DNA of 64,000 nucleotides, from positions 4,650,001-4,714,000 of the forward strand of contig NC_046679.1 in NCBI RefSeq assembly GCF_009870125.1, in the 5' to 3' direction. Every line of letters begins with the position of its first letter. The stretch's first letter is position 1. The notes under the pieces were generated by a model that saw nothing but the letters and a program-made list of their open reading frames with translations, did not search any database and was not told the origin of the DNA. Origin of the DNA: Drosophila pseudoobscura (taxonomy: Eukaryota > Arthropoda > Insecta > Diptera > Drosophilidae). Made by a program: the position numbers and the translations under genes. Positions 13,339 through 26,936 of the stretch are shown here, in pieces.

Positions 13339-16300
13339 GGTCCGTCGCATGTTGCGTGTAAGCCGTAAACCTGTCGCATGCTGTTCTCGTTCTCGTTCGC
13401 GAAGTTGTTGTCTTTGTCGTTGTCTTTTTCGTTGTCTCTTCTTCCTCATATTGTTGTCTTGTTTTGTGTTGTGTTGTGTCCCTAGAACTTGTGTTGTTTT
13501 TTTCCCTTTGTTGCATGTTCTGTTGTTCCAACTTTTTAAGTATTTCCTTTCTTTCGAGTTGAAGTTTGTGTTTCGCCGCGTCTCCCTTTAATTGAATCCC
13601 GTATTTTATTGGCATTATCGCATTCGAGAAGAGCACTTAGTTCACTTGAAGCGTACATAGTAGCTACCATAAGTATCTCTACACATAAGTACTCCCTCCC
13701 ATACTCGTATATTCGTATATAAAGTTAGTTTTAAGAGTCGTCTCTTGACTGCATGACGTATACTTAATTTTCTAGCACAAAATTGTATTTTCTGTGATTT
13801 TTTTTCGGGTCTGTATTTCTATAACGAAGCTCAGCTCGTACGAGTATATGCGCCTTTGTGCAAGTGTAATAAGTAACTGAAGCTTTTATGTTGATTATTT
13901 TGTAAGACTCATTGTAAACATTTGGGGAGAGAGAGAGAGAGAGATCCGGCAGGCAGCCCCAGCCCCTTGTGGGTCTGTGTCTGTGTCCCCATTCTACAAG
14001 CGCACTTATCTCTTATACACTCCCTCATGAGTGCCCTCTAACCCCACGCGCTCTCTGTGTGAGTTTGTGTTATCAAAAAGCGAGTCTATGTCTGGATATA
14101 AACTCACACTCACACTCCCCGCACTCATTTTGGTATCTGAATTGCGGGATAGACTGAAATTTAATTAACTGAAATTTAAGGCGTGAGAAAGATACTCCGT
14201 ACTCCAGGGAGTCCTGACGGAACCTTTGACTAGACGGCCCACGAATGCCAATGGAATAGTTTTGTACAAACTTTAAGGAAACCAGCAGCAGCCATAAACA
14301 TGCCCCAATCAGATCTTTGAGCCGAAAAACTTTGCCTCAACTCAAAAGTATGCTATGGCCAAAACTTTGCCCAATTTCACGCATGCCTAATTAACAACTG
14401 AAATATTCCAACTAATTTTTGTTTAGCGCACAAATAAATTACCCAAAAGTAAAAGACCCATAAAGACCCCCCACAGGATCCAGAGTCCAGAGAGTCAAGA
14501 CAAAAGGCTGAAGCCTTGGCAGTGCGGGAGGAAGGAATGGCAATAAAAGGGAATAAATAATAAGCAACTATTTGCGCTACATTATCCGAGTTTATATAAC
14601 AGACAAGATTTTCATCTGCGTGGGGCGGGGCGGTGCTGGGCGGTGGGGCGGTAACTTTTGGGCAAATAATTTCAACTAAAGCTGATGGCACAAATTTTGT
14701 AGCTGCCAGAGCAAAAATACTTACAATTCTAAAATAAATTCTGGCCCAGCTTCCAGCAGAGGCAGCAGCTCCTTGGATCTCACGACCCACTCTCATATAT
14801 AGAAATAAGTGTGTGTGTGTGCGTAAGGGGGGGATATAGCCATATGTGTCTGTGTGTGTGTCACAAATGGCCAACAACAACAGCCAACAACCAACAGCCA
14901 CCGAGTACATAGAAACATTTTCGAAATGTTTGGCATAATTTTGCTATAAAATAAATTTTGCAAAATTGTTTTTCCTAAGCTGGGAAGCAGCTTAGTGAAG
15001 AGGAGACCCAGACCGAGACAGAGACGGAGACCCAGAACTGGAACTGAAACTGAAACTCAGAGAAGCAAGCAGCGCCTGGCAACGCCTGGCAAAGGCAACG
15101 ACATCAGCAAGGACATCAAATAAAACAAGCAAATCAAAAATTATGACAGCACAGCAAGGGGCAAGGCACAAGCCAAACATGAGCACAAGTACACGGGGAT
15201 ACGGGAGCAAGGGAGGATGGGAGATTAGAGGAGGCAGGACACATGGACAGCATCTTGGCCAGGCCAACAAAGTGGCAAAGTGCGCAGCCAGCGGCCAAGA
15301 GACAAACGCCAATGCTGACAACCCTCAAACGATGTCCCTGCGACGATGGGTGGAGAATGTTGTGGGTGGATTGTGGGTGCCCTCGGGTTGAGGGCGTGGC
15401 ATGTCCTCGGCTCGCCCCCCGAAAAGCAGTTAAGTCAATAAATTTACTGATTTAATGTGGCAAAAGTTTCGATTGTTGTTGTCTCTGCCATTTTCTCTGG
15501 TGTTGTTTCAAGGGTTACAGGAAAAGGATGTCACCCTCCAATGAGGGTTTCGTCCTGTGTAAAACGCCTGCAGTTGTTATTATACCCATTGTTCTGACCC
15601 ATGTTCTTGGTCCTGCCGCCTTCGGGCCACACCACACGCACATCCATGCGGAGCGAGCCAAATACCTAACAAATGTTAGATTAACACAATTGCCAAACAA
15701 TAAAAGCAGCAAAGTAGGAGAAAGCTTTGGCTTAAAGCGATTTGGCCAGGAAATTGCTTGCCAGGAGTAGATCTTAAAGATGGGAAGCGGAAATGGAAGT
15801 GGAACGTCTGAGATGCAATTCGTATTTCTTCGATTAAACAAATTCAAATTAGTAGAGGAGAAAATTATTCATGTGCAAAACTACTCCATCAAAGATTTAT
15901 TCACAAAAGAAAAAGGACACAGACAACTTTAATCCCCTATAATTTAAAGCTTAAATTCGGAAAAACGTATTCAATATATTCCGATTTCGATTCCAATTCC
16001 GATTCAATAAACGTTATTACAACCTTTGCAGAAATCCATTAAATATTAAACCATTAGACAACAATGTAACGTTGAAACAATAACGGAGCCGGCTTTTCAC
16101 ACAGCTTCGGGCAAAAACCGGGCTTACAACAAATAATTATAAAAAAATATTTGTGATTGCCAATTGATTTATTGGCAGAAAACATTTTGTTCCCTGACAA
16201 ATAGTGCGGAAAATGTAGAAAAACTTCAAACAAAGGCGAAAACTTTGAACAAATAATATTTTTATTTTCACGGAATCCGGCGATGATTTAATTATGCAGG

Positions 16301-19256
16301 ATGCAGAATGTAGACGGACGGATTGAATGGAAAACACTCGACCGTATTTTTTCTATGGCGGCTCTAAGCGCTCTTTTGTATGCGTTCGCCTACGGGCGGC
16401 ATATGTCATCGCATTCCTGCTATATTTTTATGCATTTTCCACATTTTTTCCCAAAAACAAATATTTCAAATGTTTTATGCATGGCCGGGAAAAAGGATTG
16501 AAGCTCCCGGAGCGCTGGAAACAAAAAAAAACAGGAGAACTAAGCAGATGCGACAAAAGGTTGCTAGGTAATAATTATCTTTGACGGTGACAGTTGCTAG
16601 ACGAGGTCGGACGAGCCCTGACATTGGATGCCATAAACGGAGTAGCCTTGTCCTTCCCGTTGGCTGCCGCGTGTTAATGAAGGGGGCGTTTGACACTCGC
16701 CAACATTTATGCCACACAATTTGATGCATTAGCGTGTCTATACTCGTGCGTCTGTCTGGGTGGGTGGCACGCCAAGGGCGTGTTTAACATGGGACCCTGC
16801 CCAATTAACACACACACATGCCCCATCGTGCTGGTGCCCCATCCACATACACACCCATAAACGGGGGCGAAGAAAATTAATTAAATTCCTTTGGTTTGGG
16901 CCTTGGCCAATGCTGCCTTCTCGTCAAGTTTGTTTAAGCAATCTTGTACGTGTTTCCATTAGGCTACAATTCAAAGTTCATTATTGAATGGAAATGGGCG
17001 TGCCACAGCCCACCCTGGCATGGGGCATGGGGCATAATAGATAAGTTTCCCTGTTTCCCTGCTTTCTGTCTGTCTGTCTGTGTGGTGTGTTTCCTGTTAG
17101 GCAACAAATACGATTTTCAAGTTGAATGCAATTTTAATTAATAGAAAATCAAACAAAGTTCTGAGCCTTCCTTATGCTCATCCGCACACACACAAAATAT
17201 ATCTATATGTATATATATATATATTGTACACATAAGTTGTGTGTGCACAAACTTGTAGTTGGCTACAAAAAGCATAAGCCAGAAGCAACACAAAGGCTTT
17301 AAGCTCCAGTGAGTGCAGGGTAGACACAAGCCCGAACCCATAGATACCCATAGATACCCATAGGTTCCCTTTTAGGGTCTTCGAGTATGTTTGTGCACCT
17401 GTCTGATTTCATTTACAAATGAATATGTCGATCTCTCACTACCTGGCAGCCATTTTCCCCTGTTTCCCCGCCTGTTTATCTTCCCTTTTTGTCTGTGTCT
17501 TTCTCTGTCTCTATCTCTGCCTCTGTGTGTATCTGTGTGACTTTTGCCAAAGAACTTCGAATCATAAAGGCATCCAATGGGCCAAGGCAGAACGTGTCTT
17601 GAGCGGAAGTGAATGAGCTTTTAAGTGTATTGAGTCTGAGGCTAAAACGCTGGAGGAAGTGAGATTCAATGCGATTAGCTACCACACATGTCTGCCGGAT
17701 GAATGGCTTCATACATTTCATAAATGCAAATTACAAGGTGCTTAATTTTGGTACGTTCTTTCCCTCAGACTGACTAACTAAATATTTTCAAAGCGCTCAA
17801 AGATAATTACGGCTAAATTAAGCCTGAAAAAGGCTAATCAATAGCAGTTATATAAGCAGTAAAAGATTATCGAAGGCAGGTATTAAATATGGAAATAATC
17901 CAGGAGCGTGGAGAGATATTATAGAATTATAGAAGTGAAACAAAGTGCCAATAACATGCTTTTATAAGAGATTGCTGTCCAAATTAAGTTGGGGTTCAAT
18001 CTACACAATCATGACTGCAAATATGACAGGTATCTGGGTGCTGAAGTAGAGATTTGAAATACATCAATGTTTGTTACTAACATGAGGCCTTACCATACAC
18101 AGAAAAAGGGATATATCTCATAGATAAAGGACAATAATTGATATTTGGTACATCATTCAGCCCAAAATGTTTACATTTTCGGACACTTTGAATACCTGTC
18201 TGCAATTTCTTGAAACTTATATGAAAAGTGCTGTCAAAGACTGGAGCCTTCAATTCCGAAATTCAAGGCACACCATAGAAGTCCTCTCGTGTTGAACAAA
18301 CTGTTGTTTTTTTTAGGAAATTTAAAGTCCAGTCCCCACTAGATGTGCGGTAACTAACCCCTGCTGCAGATACAGCTACATCTACAGCTGGTGGTACAAC
18401 AAAGCAATCGCTCTATGCCATCAGCCGTGCAATCAAGAGCAAACCGCAGGGCGTGTGGCATACGGCGAATGTCGATTGGGTTGGGCCCCAGCCCCACGTA
18501 CTCGTACTCGTACACCTGTGTGCGTGGTTCGGTGCGGTTGGTCAGCTGTTTGGCTGCTGGCCACCGACCACCGACCTGCCGCCACTGGCCTCTCCGCAGA
18601 GAGTGCAATCAGGCGGACTTTTGTTCCCATTACCATTAGCATTGGCATTTGGCATTGTTGCTCCCGTTGCTATACGAATATTTTCCGCTGCTTTTCATTG
18701 TGTGTAATTAAAATTGTGTATCGGGACAGGTTGCGCCCGCGGCGCTAATGATAAATTTATAAGCTGAAAATGAGATAGAAATGGCGGGAAATGGGGGAAA
18801 ATGTGGGTGCCTGTAATTTAATTAAAATTCGAAATAGCATAACATTTTTGTTGATTTTGTCAATGGATATTCGTGTTATTTATGATTTACATAGTCGTAT
18901 AATTAAGCATGACATGCATGTCTCCAAGTCTCTAATCACCAGGGTCTGTGTCTATATCCATAGCTGTTATGATAGTCGTAAGTTTTGGCCTGATATCATT
19001 ATATTGTATGAGTAGGACTGTGCTTAACTATAGTCGCGTAAGTGCATGCAAAGTTGTGCTAAAAACTATTCAAGAATGGAGCCTGATTAGAGCGAGTCCC
19101 AGTCCTGCAAGAAAGCTAAACCTTGTTTGTATTTTCAAAACCCCCCTCACACCGAACCAACCCCGAATTCGAAACCATCACGAATGCCCCTCCCCAATCG
19201 ACAACACACCCGAAATCGAAATAGATACGAACGCACTCGTCGTCGCATTCCTGCAG
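13339..19256 (+). other. Large intron / 3' region of the FERM gene, no coding exon seen
   Basis: AT-rich non-coding DNA with GA (13925-13944) and GT tracts. If the 13324 donor is not used, the first part is 3' UTR of the isoform ending at 13338; otherwise all of it is intron. I found no stretch with coding bias on either strand and no tRNA or other RNA gene. Confidence 0.5.
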
Positions 19257-19937
19257 CGAGGAAGACGAGGCCATGATGGTGCTGGAGGCCATGCAACAGG
19301 ATGCGGCACAGACCACCAATGACGAGACAGAAGACACTGATGACATTTATGATGATGAGGCAGCCGAGGCTGAGGATATGTTTGATGCAGACGCACCTTT
19401 GATGTCGCCAACCGGCAGCCACAACAGCACCAATAACAATACGTGCAACAACAACGCCACCAACAACAACAACAACAACAACAACGGAAGGCAGTGCCAC
19501 ACAGTGCCGGCAGTGGCAGGAACACAGGCGGGCAATATTAATTTCGATAATTGCAATGCGAATGTCTACAGTGGTCAACAGCAGCAGCAGCAGCAGCTAG
19601 GCCCAATTACCACAGCAAACCAAACGTTAAATTGTCCCACACAGAACGCAAATACAAACACCAATATAAATACGAATGTCAAGTCCAGTAGCAATACCAA
19701 TCCCACTACCAATACTAGTACCATTGCGAATGCTCCAACTAGCGGTCCCCCGTCCAACGTAGCTGCCCCAAGCACCTCGACAACAACAACAACAGCAGCG
19801 GCAGCAACACCAGCAGCAGCAGCATCATCATCGACAACAACAACTCTAACGAACTTGCACTCGAATTTACAACAAAATCAAAACATTTCCTCCAGCTTAG
19901 AGATAATCCTATCGCCAATTATCCAAAGTAGTCGACG
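19257..19937 (+). CDS. Candidate alternative exon: acidic start, then Asn/Thr/Gln-rich
   Basis: The acceptor CATTCCTGCAG ends at 19256. The exon then runs open to a consensus donor (CG then GTAAGT) at 19938, and would stop at TAA 19939-19941 if unspliced. It encodes about 227 residues: an acidic, Met-containing head (EEDEAMMVLE, then DDEAAEAEDMFD), followed by Asn, Thr, Gln and Ser runs, and ends LEIILSPIIQSS. It is phase 2 at both ends, like the tail exons of the upstream FERM gene, so it could join after 11740 without a frame change. If spliced to the acceptor at 20069 it meets a stop at once. It could instead belong to a separate gene whose other exons I do not see. Confidence 0.45.
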
Positions 19938-22900
19938 GTAAGTTTTTATTTTCAGTTTGTTTTTCGGTTTCGATTGTACTCCTCGCCGCTTGATACTCGT
20001 ATGTGGGGCAACAATGCTACCCGTTCTACCTGTTTCTGTTCTGTGTTTTGTTTCCGTTTCTTTTTGTAGCTAACATGACAAGTTACTCAGATACTTATTT
20101 GACCTGCATGCCACAACGACAAACAATGAGAGTGACTATCCCTTAGCCCCTTTTAGCTGGAAATTGCATTCCATTTAGACCCTTACCCAAGTTGCAGTTG
20201 GCTTAAATCGAACCTATGTATAAAGGACATTGTGTTAAAGTGTTTTGCTAGAACTGAACCTAGGGAATGTTGAAGAAGAGATTGCCTATTATTTCAGTTT
20301 CCTTTTCATGCATTCATCCCCTCCTGTGCATCGCCTTTTGCTCACACTGAAATCTATGAGATGATCCTTTCGTATGCATAACCCTTATTCTGTTCGTTTT
20401 GAAAGAATCCCTCGATGATTCGTGAAATGTGAACTCCCAGTGAGATGGCTTATTATTTAATTCCATTTAACTTTAACATCCCTTCTTACGCATAACCTTT
20501 ATTGAATATCCGTTCAAATTTAAAACAAAAATCCCCAGCAAAGACACAGAAGACATCTCCTTTAAGTGTGCAAAAACAAAAACGGAACGAAAACATTATA
20601 AATTATGTATTAATGTGCCCGTTAGGCCTGCGGAGCTCTGGAATCGGAGTCTAGAGGAGTCCCGGTCTCTGTGGGATCTCCCCAAACAGTTTTTGGCCTT
20701 TTGCCCTCCCTCGCCGCCTCCCCTCTCGCATTGTCAGCTGCCAATTTTCAATTGCTTCCAGGCAAAGCCCCTCCCCCGAGTGGGCCTGTGGGGCTGTGGG
20801 GTGGCAGGCGACAACGATAACAATCGAGGGAAGGCGAACAACAATGGGAAAGCCTCTCGCAGGCAAACATTCATTTTCATTTCAATTTCACTCGGTTCTT
20901 GCTTTCATTTTGGATTTACATTTGATTTGACTGCGATGCGTACGCCGTTGTTTGCCTCCATCTTGGCGGAGTCTGCCTCCGTTTTTGCATAGACTGCCTC
21001 GACGTTTTCACGCTTCGAATGACAGTGGGAACGCACAAATATTTATGTAAGCTGGAGGAGACAGGGCGAATGCGAATGGTACTAGGAAAATCGACAGCCT
21101 ATTTACAAATGAATAGGTTAATGTCATTGGAGTGGATGGTGGGCGGTGGGTGTTGGGTGGTGGGCGGTAGGCAGATTCTGCCACGTTGTTTACGAGCCAA
21201 ACTTGGGGCAAATTGACTTTAAACATGTCAATTTAAATGTGGCCTCGACCCTTGGATACAATTTCATCCCCCAGAAGAAGCATTCCGCTGTGTGCGTGTG
21301 TCTGTGCGCCTCATTAAGGCACTCCCCCAAAAAGTAGGCTATACATTGTCGTTCAGTCAGAAATATTACCCATACGCCGCATTGCACGCAGCCAGTGAAG
21401 CAACAAAATGACAATTTCACAACAAATTAAATGCCCAGCCAGGCGAGCAGACAAACCAACATTCATATGTTCGGGGAGTACACCCGGATATTCCTTTGAA
21501 ATGGGTATTGCAAGTAAATGACCTTCAAACTCGATAAGCGAGAAACAAAACAAGCGAAAGTGCTGAAAATATACATAATTTTCAGGGCACCACCAAGACA
21601 AAGACCTCCCCCCTCCCCCCATAGACACATCCCCATAAATGTGTATATATGAAAATATGATAGGACACAAAACAAACACACACACGCTCTGCCACAGACA
21701 TTAAAATATACGATCCCGGGCTAGAGCGAGCCGGGAAAATGATATTTCTGCCGGCTCGATGGCCAGGACCATGTCTCTGTGCCTCCATCCCTCCATAAAT
21801 ACAAATTTCAACAAAACAACAGGCCACAAAACAAAAATAACCCAGCCAAAAAGAAAAATACAACAACAAATATAAGCGATGAAAGCAAAAAAAAAAGGCG
21901 CAATGGTGTCGCAACAACAAGCCAGCGCCAGAAAAGGCAAACATTTCATATCATAGAAATACTTTGGAGCCAAATAAACAAAAGTTGTGGCGGCGACTGG
22001 AGGGAAAATATTCCAACAGTTGAAAGGGAATGTTGTTTCGGTTAGGAATCATATGTGAAAACTTAGATACACTTTCCAGAAAATGCTAAGGATAGGCAGA
22101 AAGGAATGAAGGTCCCAGCACTACGATCCCTAAATAAGGCACTCAAATGAAGCGTTCTTCTGCCTACCATATGATCATTGTGAGCTCTCAAACCTTTCTT
22201 TCCTAACTCTTTTTGAGTAGAGTCTCACCTTCACCAGAAATCACTCCAACTCGCTCTTGAGAAGAGTATGAGACCCCCACAAAAGGTCGGCGCATTCGAC
22301 CTTGCTACAACAACGACAATTCTTATTTCCCTGTGGCCCCCCCCCTAGCCTGTCCTAGTAATTCGACCCCCTAGATCCACAGCGATTCGACCATTTTGTG
22401 CCCCATCGCGACTTGTAGCTAGGCCACACGCAACCGGAGAAAAGGGGCAACCAACAAAAGGACGCAGCACAAAACTTTACGCATTTTTGTCACAGCAACA
22501 GCAACAACAACAACAGTACAAAATAGAGAAAAACGAGAGAAAGGAAAGAAAAGTGCTGAAAATGTGGAAAGTGCCAGTGGCAATCGTAAATTTGACGCAC
22601 ATTTCAGCTCCGTGGGCGGAGGAGATAAGCTTATGAATGGCTATATAAAAACTCAACATCGGTGGGGCACACTCCGTCGAGCATTATGTGTGGAGTGACT
22701 TTTTGTTCGCTGTTTATTCGGTTTTTCTTTTGGTTTATGATTAAATTAAGTAATTATTTGTGTTGTGGCGCCGACTAAAATGATAAAAAAAAAAGAATTC
22801 AATTTGGAGGACAGCCAAGACGTAAAAACTGGATTCAGTATGGCCGTAAAGGCGGCCTGCTTTTCATTTATAGCACCACAATTGTGACACACATAACGTA

Positions 22901-23220
22901 TACGCACTGTAGAGCCCACTAACCATCCTGACTCACACTCACTTGCATAACCAAATACACTCACACAGTCACTCGTGCACTCGTGCAAAACTTACATACA
23001 TATATGTGAAAATCGAATCAACAAGAAAACTTTTCCTAACATGTGCAAATATTTTCTCTTCCTTCTCTTCCGTTTCCGTTTCTCTTTTTCAACATTTTGT
23101 TTCATGCAACCGCAAACGTGCAACTGCAACTGAAACTGCAACCACCTCAAAAAACAGAGCGCAATTGTAAGCGAAATGAGCACAGAATTGTGAGAATTAG
23201 CTAAATTTAATTTGCAATAG
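19938..23220 (+). other. Intronic DNA between candidate 3' exons
   Basis: No supported coding sequence. It contains an acceptor-like TTTCTTTTTGTAG ending at 20069 that leads straight into TAA, and a TATA-like sequence at 22641-22650. The rest is AT-rich with CA, CAA and A tracts. Confidence 0.4.
22641..22650 (+). promoter_or_regulatory. TATA-box-like sequence
   Basis: CTATATAAAA matches the Drosophila TATA consensus well. A start about 30 bases downstream would fall near 22672. No strong initiator is seen, and the nearest downstream candidate exon is 23221-23400. A weak candidate for an internal promoter. Confidence 0.2.
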
Positions 23221-23400
23221 CCAAAGCCCGCCACCGCCCACAACAACGTTCCTGCCCTGGCAGTAGGACCCGGCGGCAGCTCCTCGAATCCGCCGCCCAC
23301 GGCCTTCTGCAAACTTTGGTTGCAGCAACAGGAAAAGCAGCAACAGCAACAGCAGCAGCAGCAACAACTCTATGAGCAGGAGCAGCAGGCATGGCTCTAG
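23221..23400 (+). CDS. Candidate terminal coding exon of the FERM gene
   Basis: After a TTTGCAATAG acceptor the phase-0 frame is open for 59 codons to TAG at 23398. It has Drosophila-like codon use and reads Pro/Ala/Gly-rich, then FCKLWLQQQ, nine or more glutamines, LYEQEQQAWL, stop. Phase 0 is exactly what two in-frame GTGAGT donors of the last long FERM exon (after 12066 and after 13323) would need. A second acceptor, GGTTGCAG near 23334, keeps the same frame and would give a shorter version. The polypyrimidine tract of the first acceptor is poor, and a second frame is also open for about 50 codons, so this is a candidate and not a certainty. Confidence 0.4.
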   Translation, partial: PKPATAHNNVPALAVGPGGSSSNPPPTAFCKLWLQQQEKQQQQQQQQQQLYEQEQQAWL

Positions 23401-25186
23401 GAAAGAATAAACTACATCCACAACACGCACAACATGTAAGTGGAAAGTTAAATGGAAACTACATGCGGGCTCTTGCACAAAAGTGTGCTACGGAGAAGCA
23501 GGAGCAGCACCACCAGGAGGCAGCAGCAGCCAACAACCAGCAGGCAACAATAAACAACATTTAAAAGCCGCCGGGGCCAAAGTTGGGGCCAAAAGTTGGG
23601 CAGAGACTCTTGTCGTTTGCAAATTAAGTGCACATTATGCCAACATGTAAATAGATAATGTAGTTCTATATATATATATGCAACTCTATGTGTGTATGTG
23701 TACATAAGTTTTGAAAATTTACAAAAAAAAAGAAAGAATAAAAAAAGTTAATCAGCTAAGCCAGGAAACACTCTAAAAACCCAAAAGGAACAGGAAATAT
23801 GCAATGGAAAATAAAGAGAAACGAAAAACAAAGTTAGCTTAAGATGCGAATAATCAAAAAGCCAAAAAAGCAAATGTATCTCACAGATAAACAACAGCAA
23901 AAGGGGGGCGGGCAGGGGAGGGGAGGGGCTGGTCTGGCATAAAAGCAAAAATAAATTGTGCGTTAATGATAAGCGGGGCACATTTCAGCGGCATAAAATT
24001 TATTAAAATATGCGCACGAGCCAGACAACAGGCGATGGAACGACGGCCTAAGGAATCTTTGGGGCCAGCCCCCCCCCCCAACATGTATTTATGCTTGCCA
24101 GGCGCACACACACACACAACACACACACAAAGATAAGCAAGGAGAGAGATAGAGAGGGAGATACATGGAAAGCGACTTTGCCCGGAAATCGTTAGCGATA
24201 AATATAAAATTTTATTGTTCTCCTTGTATCTGTATCTGTGTGTGCGTGGGAGTTTGTAGGGTGTATGCGTGTGTGGGTGTGTGCTCCTGCAAGTAAATTA
24301 AATATACGTTTTTATTAACTACTAAGAACCAATTTGATACGCATTTAAATAATGCCTCTTACACAAGAGCCCACACACACACACACCCACACACCGACAC
24401 ACAGAAAAAATTATGTAAAATTTAATTTTACTGCATTTGAAGAGGAGAGTAGGAGGAGTAGCAGCAGAAGCAAAAGCCAAATAAATGTAATAGCCTATGT
24501 ATGTAATTTAAATAATAATAAAATATTCGAATACTATGTATGCAACACGAAAAAGATACTTTAGTTGTAGATCTACCTACTCGTATGTGTATTGTATGGT
24601 TATGTGGCTATTGCCCCCGAAAACTACTTACTTACTTATGCCAACAACGTCCAATAATTTCAATAATATTTGTGTAAGCGTAACGCCGGAAGGATGGAAG
24701 GGTGGAAGGGAGAACTTTTGACCATATATGTATTTATATACACTTTAAGCCCAATTTAGTTTAGTTTAATCATTTGGCAGCTAATTTAAGTGCTCAACCT
24801 TTCTGTGAATGTGAATGTGAATGGAAATGTCTGCTCTGTCTATCTGTCCGTCCGTCATGCACTCTCCGTGTAAATATCAAACAAACTGAATGACCCTTTA
24901 CTGTCCCCACTTGAACTCTGCTGTCCTGTCCTGTCGTGTCCCTCAAACAGAACACACAAATCAAATGAAATATAATAAAACTACAGATTATGATCGGATT
25001 AGAGTTACGAATATGGAATGCATATGAAAAATATTATCGATTAAAAAAACCTTATACACAAAAATCTATTTCATATTGGTGTAAACGTAAACAAATAAAT
25101 ACGATTAAATGTCTCTAACAAGATTTTACCATGAGTGTGTCACTTTTTTATATATATACATATATATATCTAATATATACAATACA
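23401..25186 (+). other. Probable 3' UTR / downstream region of the FERM gene
   Basis: Very AT-rich DNA with CA/GT tracts and several AATAAA-like signals (23737-23742 and the pair at 25187-25200). A GTAAGT donor-like site at 23435 could start a 3' UTR intron. No coding sequence seen. Confidence 0.35.
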
Positions 25187-25200
25187 AATAAAGAAATAAA
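25187..25200 (+). terminator. Tandem polyadenylation signals
   Basis: Two AATAAA hexamers (25187-25192 and 25195-25200) at the end of the AT-rich tract. They are the last good signals before the spacer in front of gasket and may be the distal 3' end of the FERM gene. Confidence 0.35.
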
Positions 25201-26029
25201 CTGCAAGCGACATTTTATACAAAAAAATTCACAAAGCAAAGCACATTTCATTTCAATAGGGGGCAAGCGGCAAGTGGAAGGCGGCCAGAGGTTATGCCAC
25301 CCTCAGGGCCACTTCAACTGTAACGAAACAGTAAAAAAGCGTAACAAAAGCCAACTCTGATAAGCAAGTGGCCGGCCAGAGAATAAGACAAGTCGAAAAA
25401 GCCCGCCAAAGCCCAGCGATAAGAAGCCAAGATGCGAGAAGACAAAGGCGACAGCACAACTTTCAAGTCGAAAGTCCCGGGTCCCCAATCCCGTGTTCCG
25501 TGGACAACAATGCACGGGCCAGGAGAAATTAGCAAACTTACGCAGCACAAAGGAATCCTCCTCACGAATTATGAATGGCTCTGCTCAAGAGGCCCCAAGA
25601 TAGTCAAAGGAACTGACACGATAATGCCAGCGCACAATCACAATCGCAAGAGGGCTAAAAGCAATTTCATCTCTAACTATAAGTTAGAGCTCAAGTTGGT
25701 TCCTACGAAACGTGTGCTAAGTGCCCGGGGAAAGGGAGTTCATCTAGCTCGTTTCAAATAAGTACGCCATGGGCGTAAAGTGTGAGGAATTCTTAAATTC
25801 ATAAGGCGACACTTTTCGCAGCATTGGGCAGCACTGGCAAACCCCATTTATGCAGAGCTTCTGCTAAAAGAAGAAGAACATTTCAAGCCACACAAAGCCA
25901 GCTCCGTTAGCTTTCTGATATATTACGCATTTTCCTTAGACTTGGTTAAGCTTTCACATGAGTGCTTTCGCAGATTCCCTGGACAAAGCGGTCAATAACG
26001 ATCGATTACTATCGATTACTTGGACTTCA

Positions 26030-26400
26030 AGGCATTTTTTTAAATATGTTGATTTCAAGAATTTCAACGTTAGCGGCAATATTAGATTCCTTAAATAAAT
26101 AATCTGTTTCTTAAATGCAATAAATTTAAAAAAAAAAAATTTCTATTAACTATCGTTTACTGTCTAAATAATAATCGATAACTCGTTCAGAAGATGCCCA
26201 TCGATAAGGCATTTTAGCATATGTTGATTTCAAGAATTTCAACGACAGATGCAATATTGCTTTTGGATTCCTTAAATAAATATTCTGGCTCTTGAATGCA
26301 AGTAATGTGTAAAAATTTGTTCAATCAACTATCGATACCTGTTTGAATGATGAGCGATAGCTCGTTCCATGAATACAGCATTTAAATATGATTTCGAAAA
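26030..26400. repeat. 175-bp tandem repeat, two copies plus a partial third
   Basis: A block containing GGCATTTT, ATGTTGATTTCAAGAATTTC, GATTCCTTAAATAAAT and CTCGTTC occurs at about 26030-26195 and again at 26208-26370. The ATGTTGATTTC landmark sits at 26046 and 26221, a period of 175. A decayed third start (GCATTTAAATATGATTTCGA) follows at about 26379. Each unit carries ATCGAT/CGATA motifs. Satellite-like, or the remnant of a dispersed repeat, immediately upstream of gasket. Confidence 0.75.
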
Positions 26401-26936
26401 GCTCGTGATGAATATTAATATTACTAGTAAAACTCAGATCAACGAAAATTTTCAGCAGCTAAATCAGCGTATGGAAATGATAAGTAGAAACCTGTCTTTT
26501 GGTCGACCTGCTGCTATTGGCTTATCTCAAAGATATATATCGATTATTACTGGAAAATCAATCGATGTCTATATTTATGTTATTTACTTCATTGGGATGT
26601 CATTGCCTCGAGTCTGAGAGAGTACGAAAATTCCAGTTCCTGAACGATCGGATCATCATTATAAGTGCAACTTCAAGTAGAGAAGTAAAAGCGTACATCT
26701 TGCAAAATTTATTGTAGCTTATCGCGTCTAATCCCACTGTACCAGAGTCGGACTACAGTTTTGTTTACATTTCCTATTATTCCGAGGAAATTTTGTGAAA
26801 TCTGAGCAGGCTTTGATGGAAACATCTGTGAGCTTCCACAGAACTTTCAGTACTCAGCCAGACGTTGAGTATATTTTTGTAAGAAATATTAAATTCGATT
26901 ATATTGAGCACACAAAGAGCGATAAATTATCCAGGC

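Noticed and set aside
26369..26617. 82-codon frame from an ATG in front of gasket
   Set aside because: It begins inside the decayed third copy of the 175-bp repeat, is AT-rich without codon bias, and has no recognisable domain.
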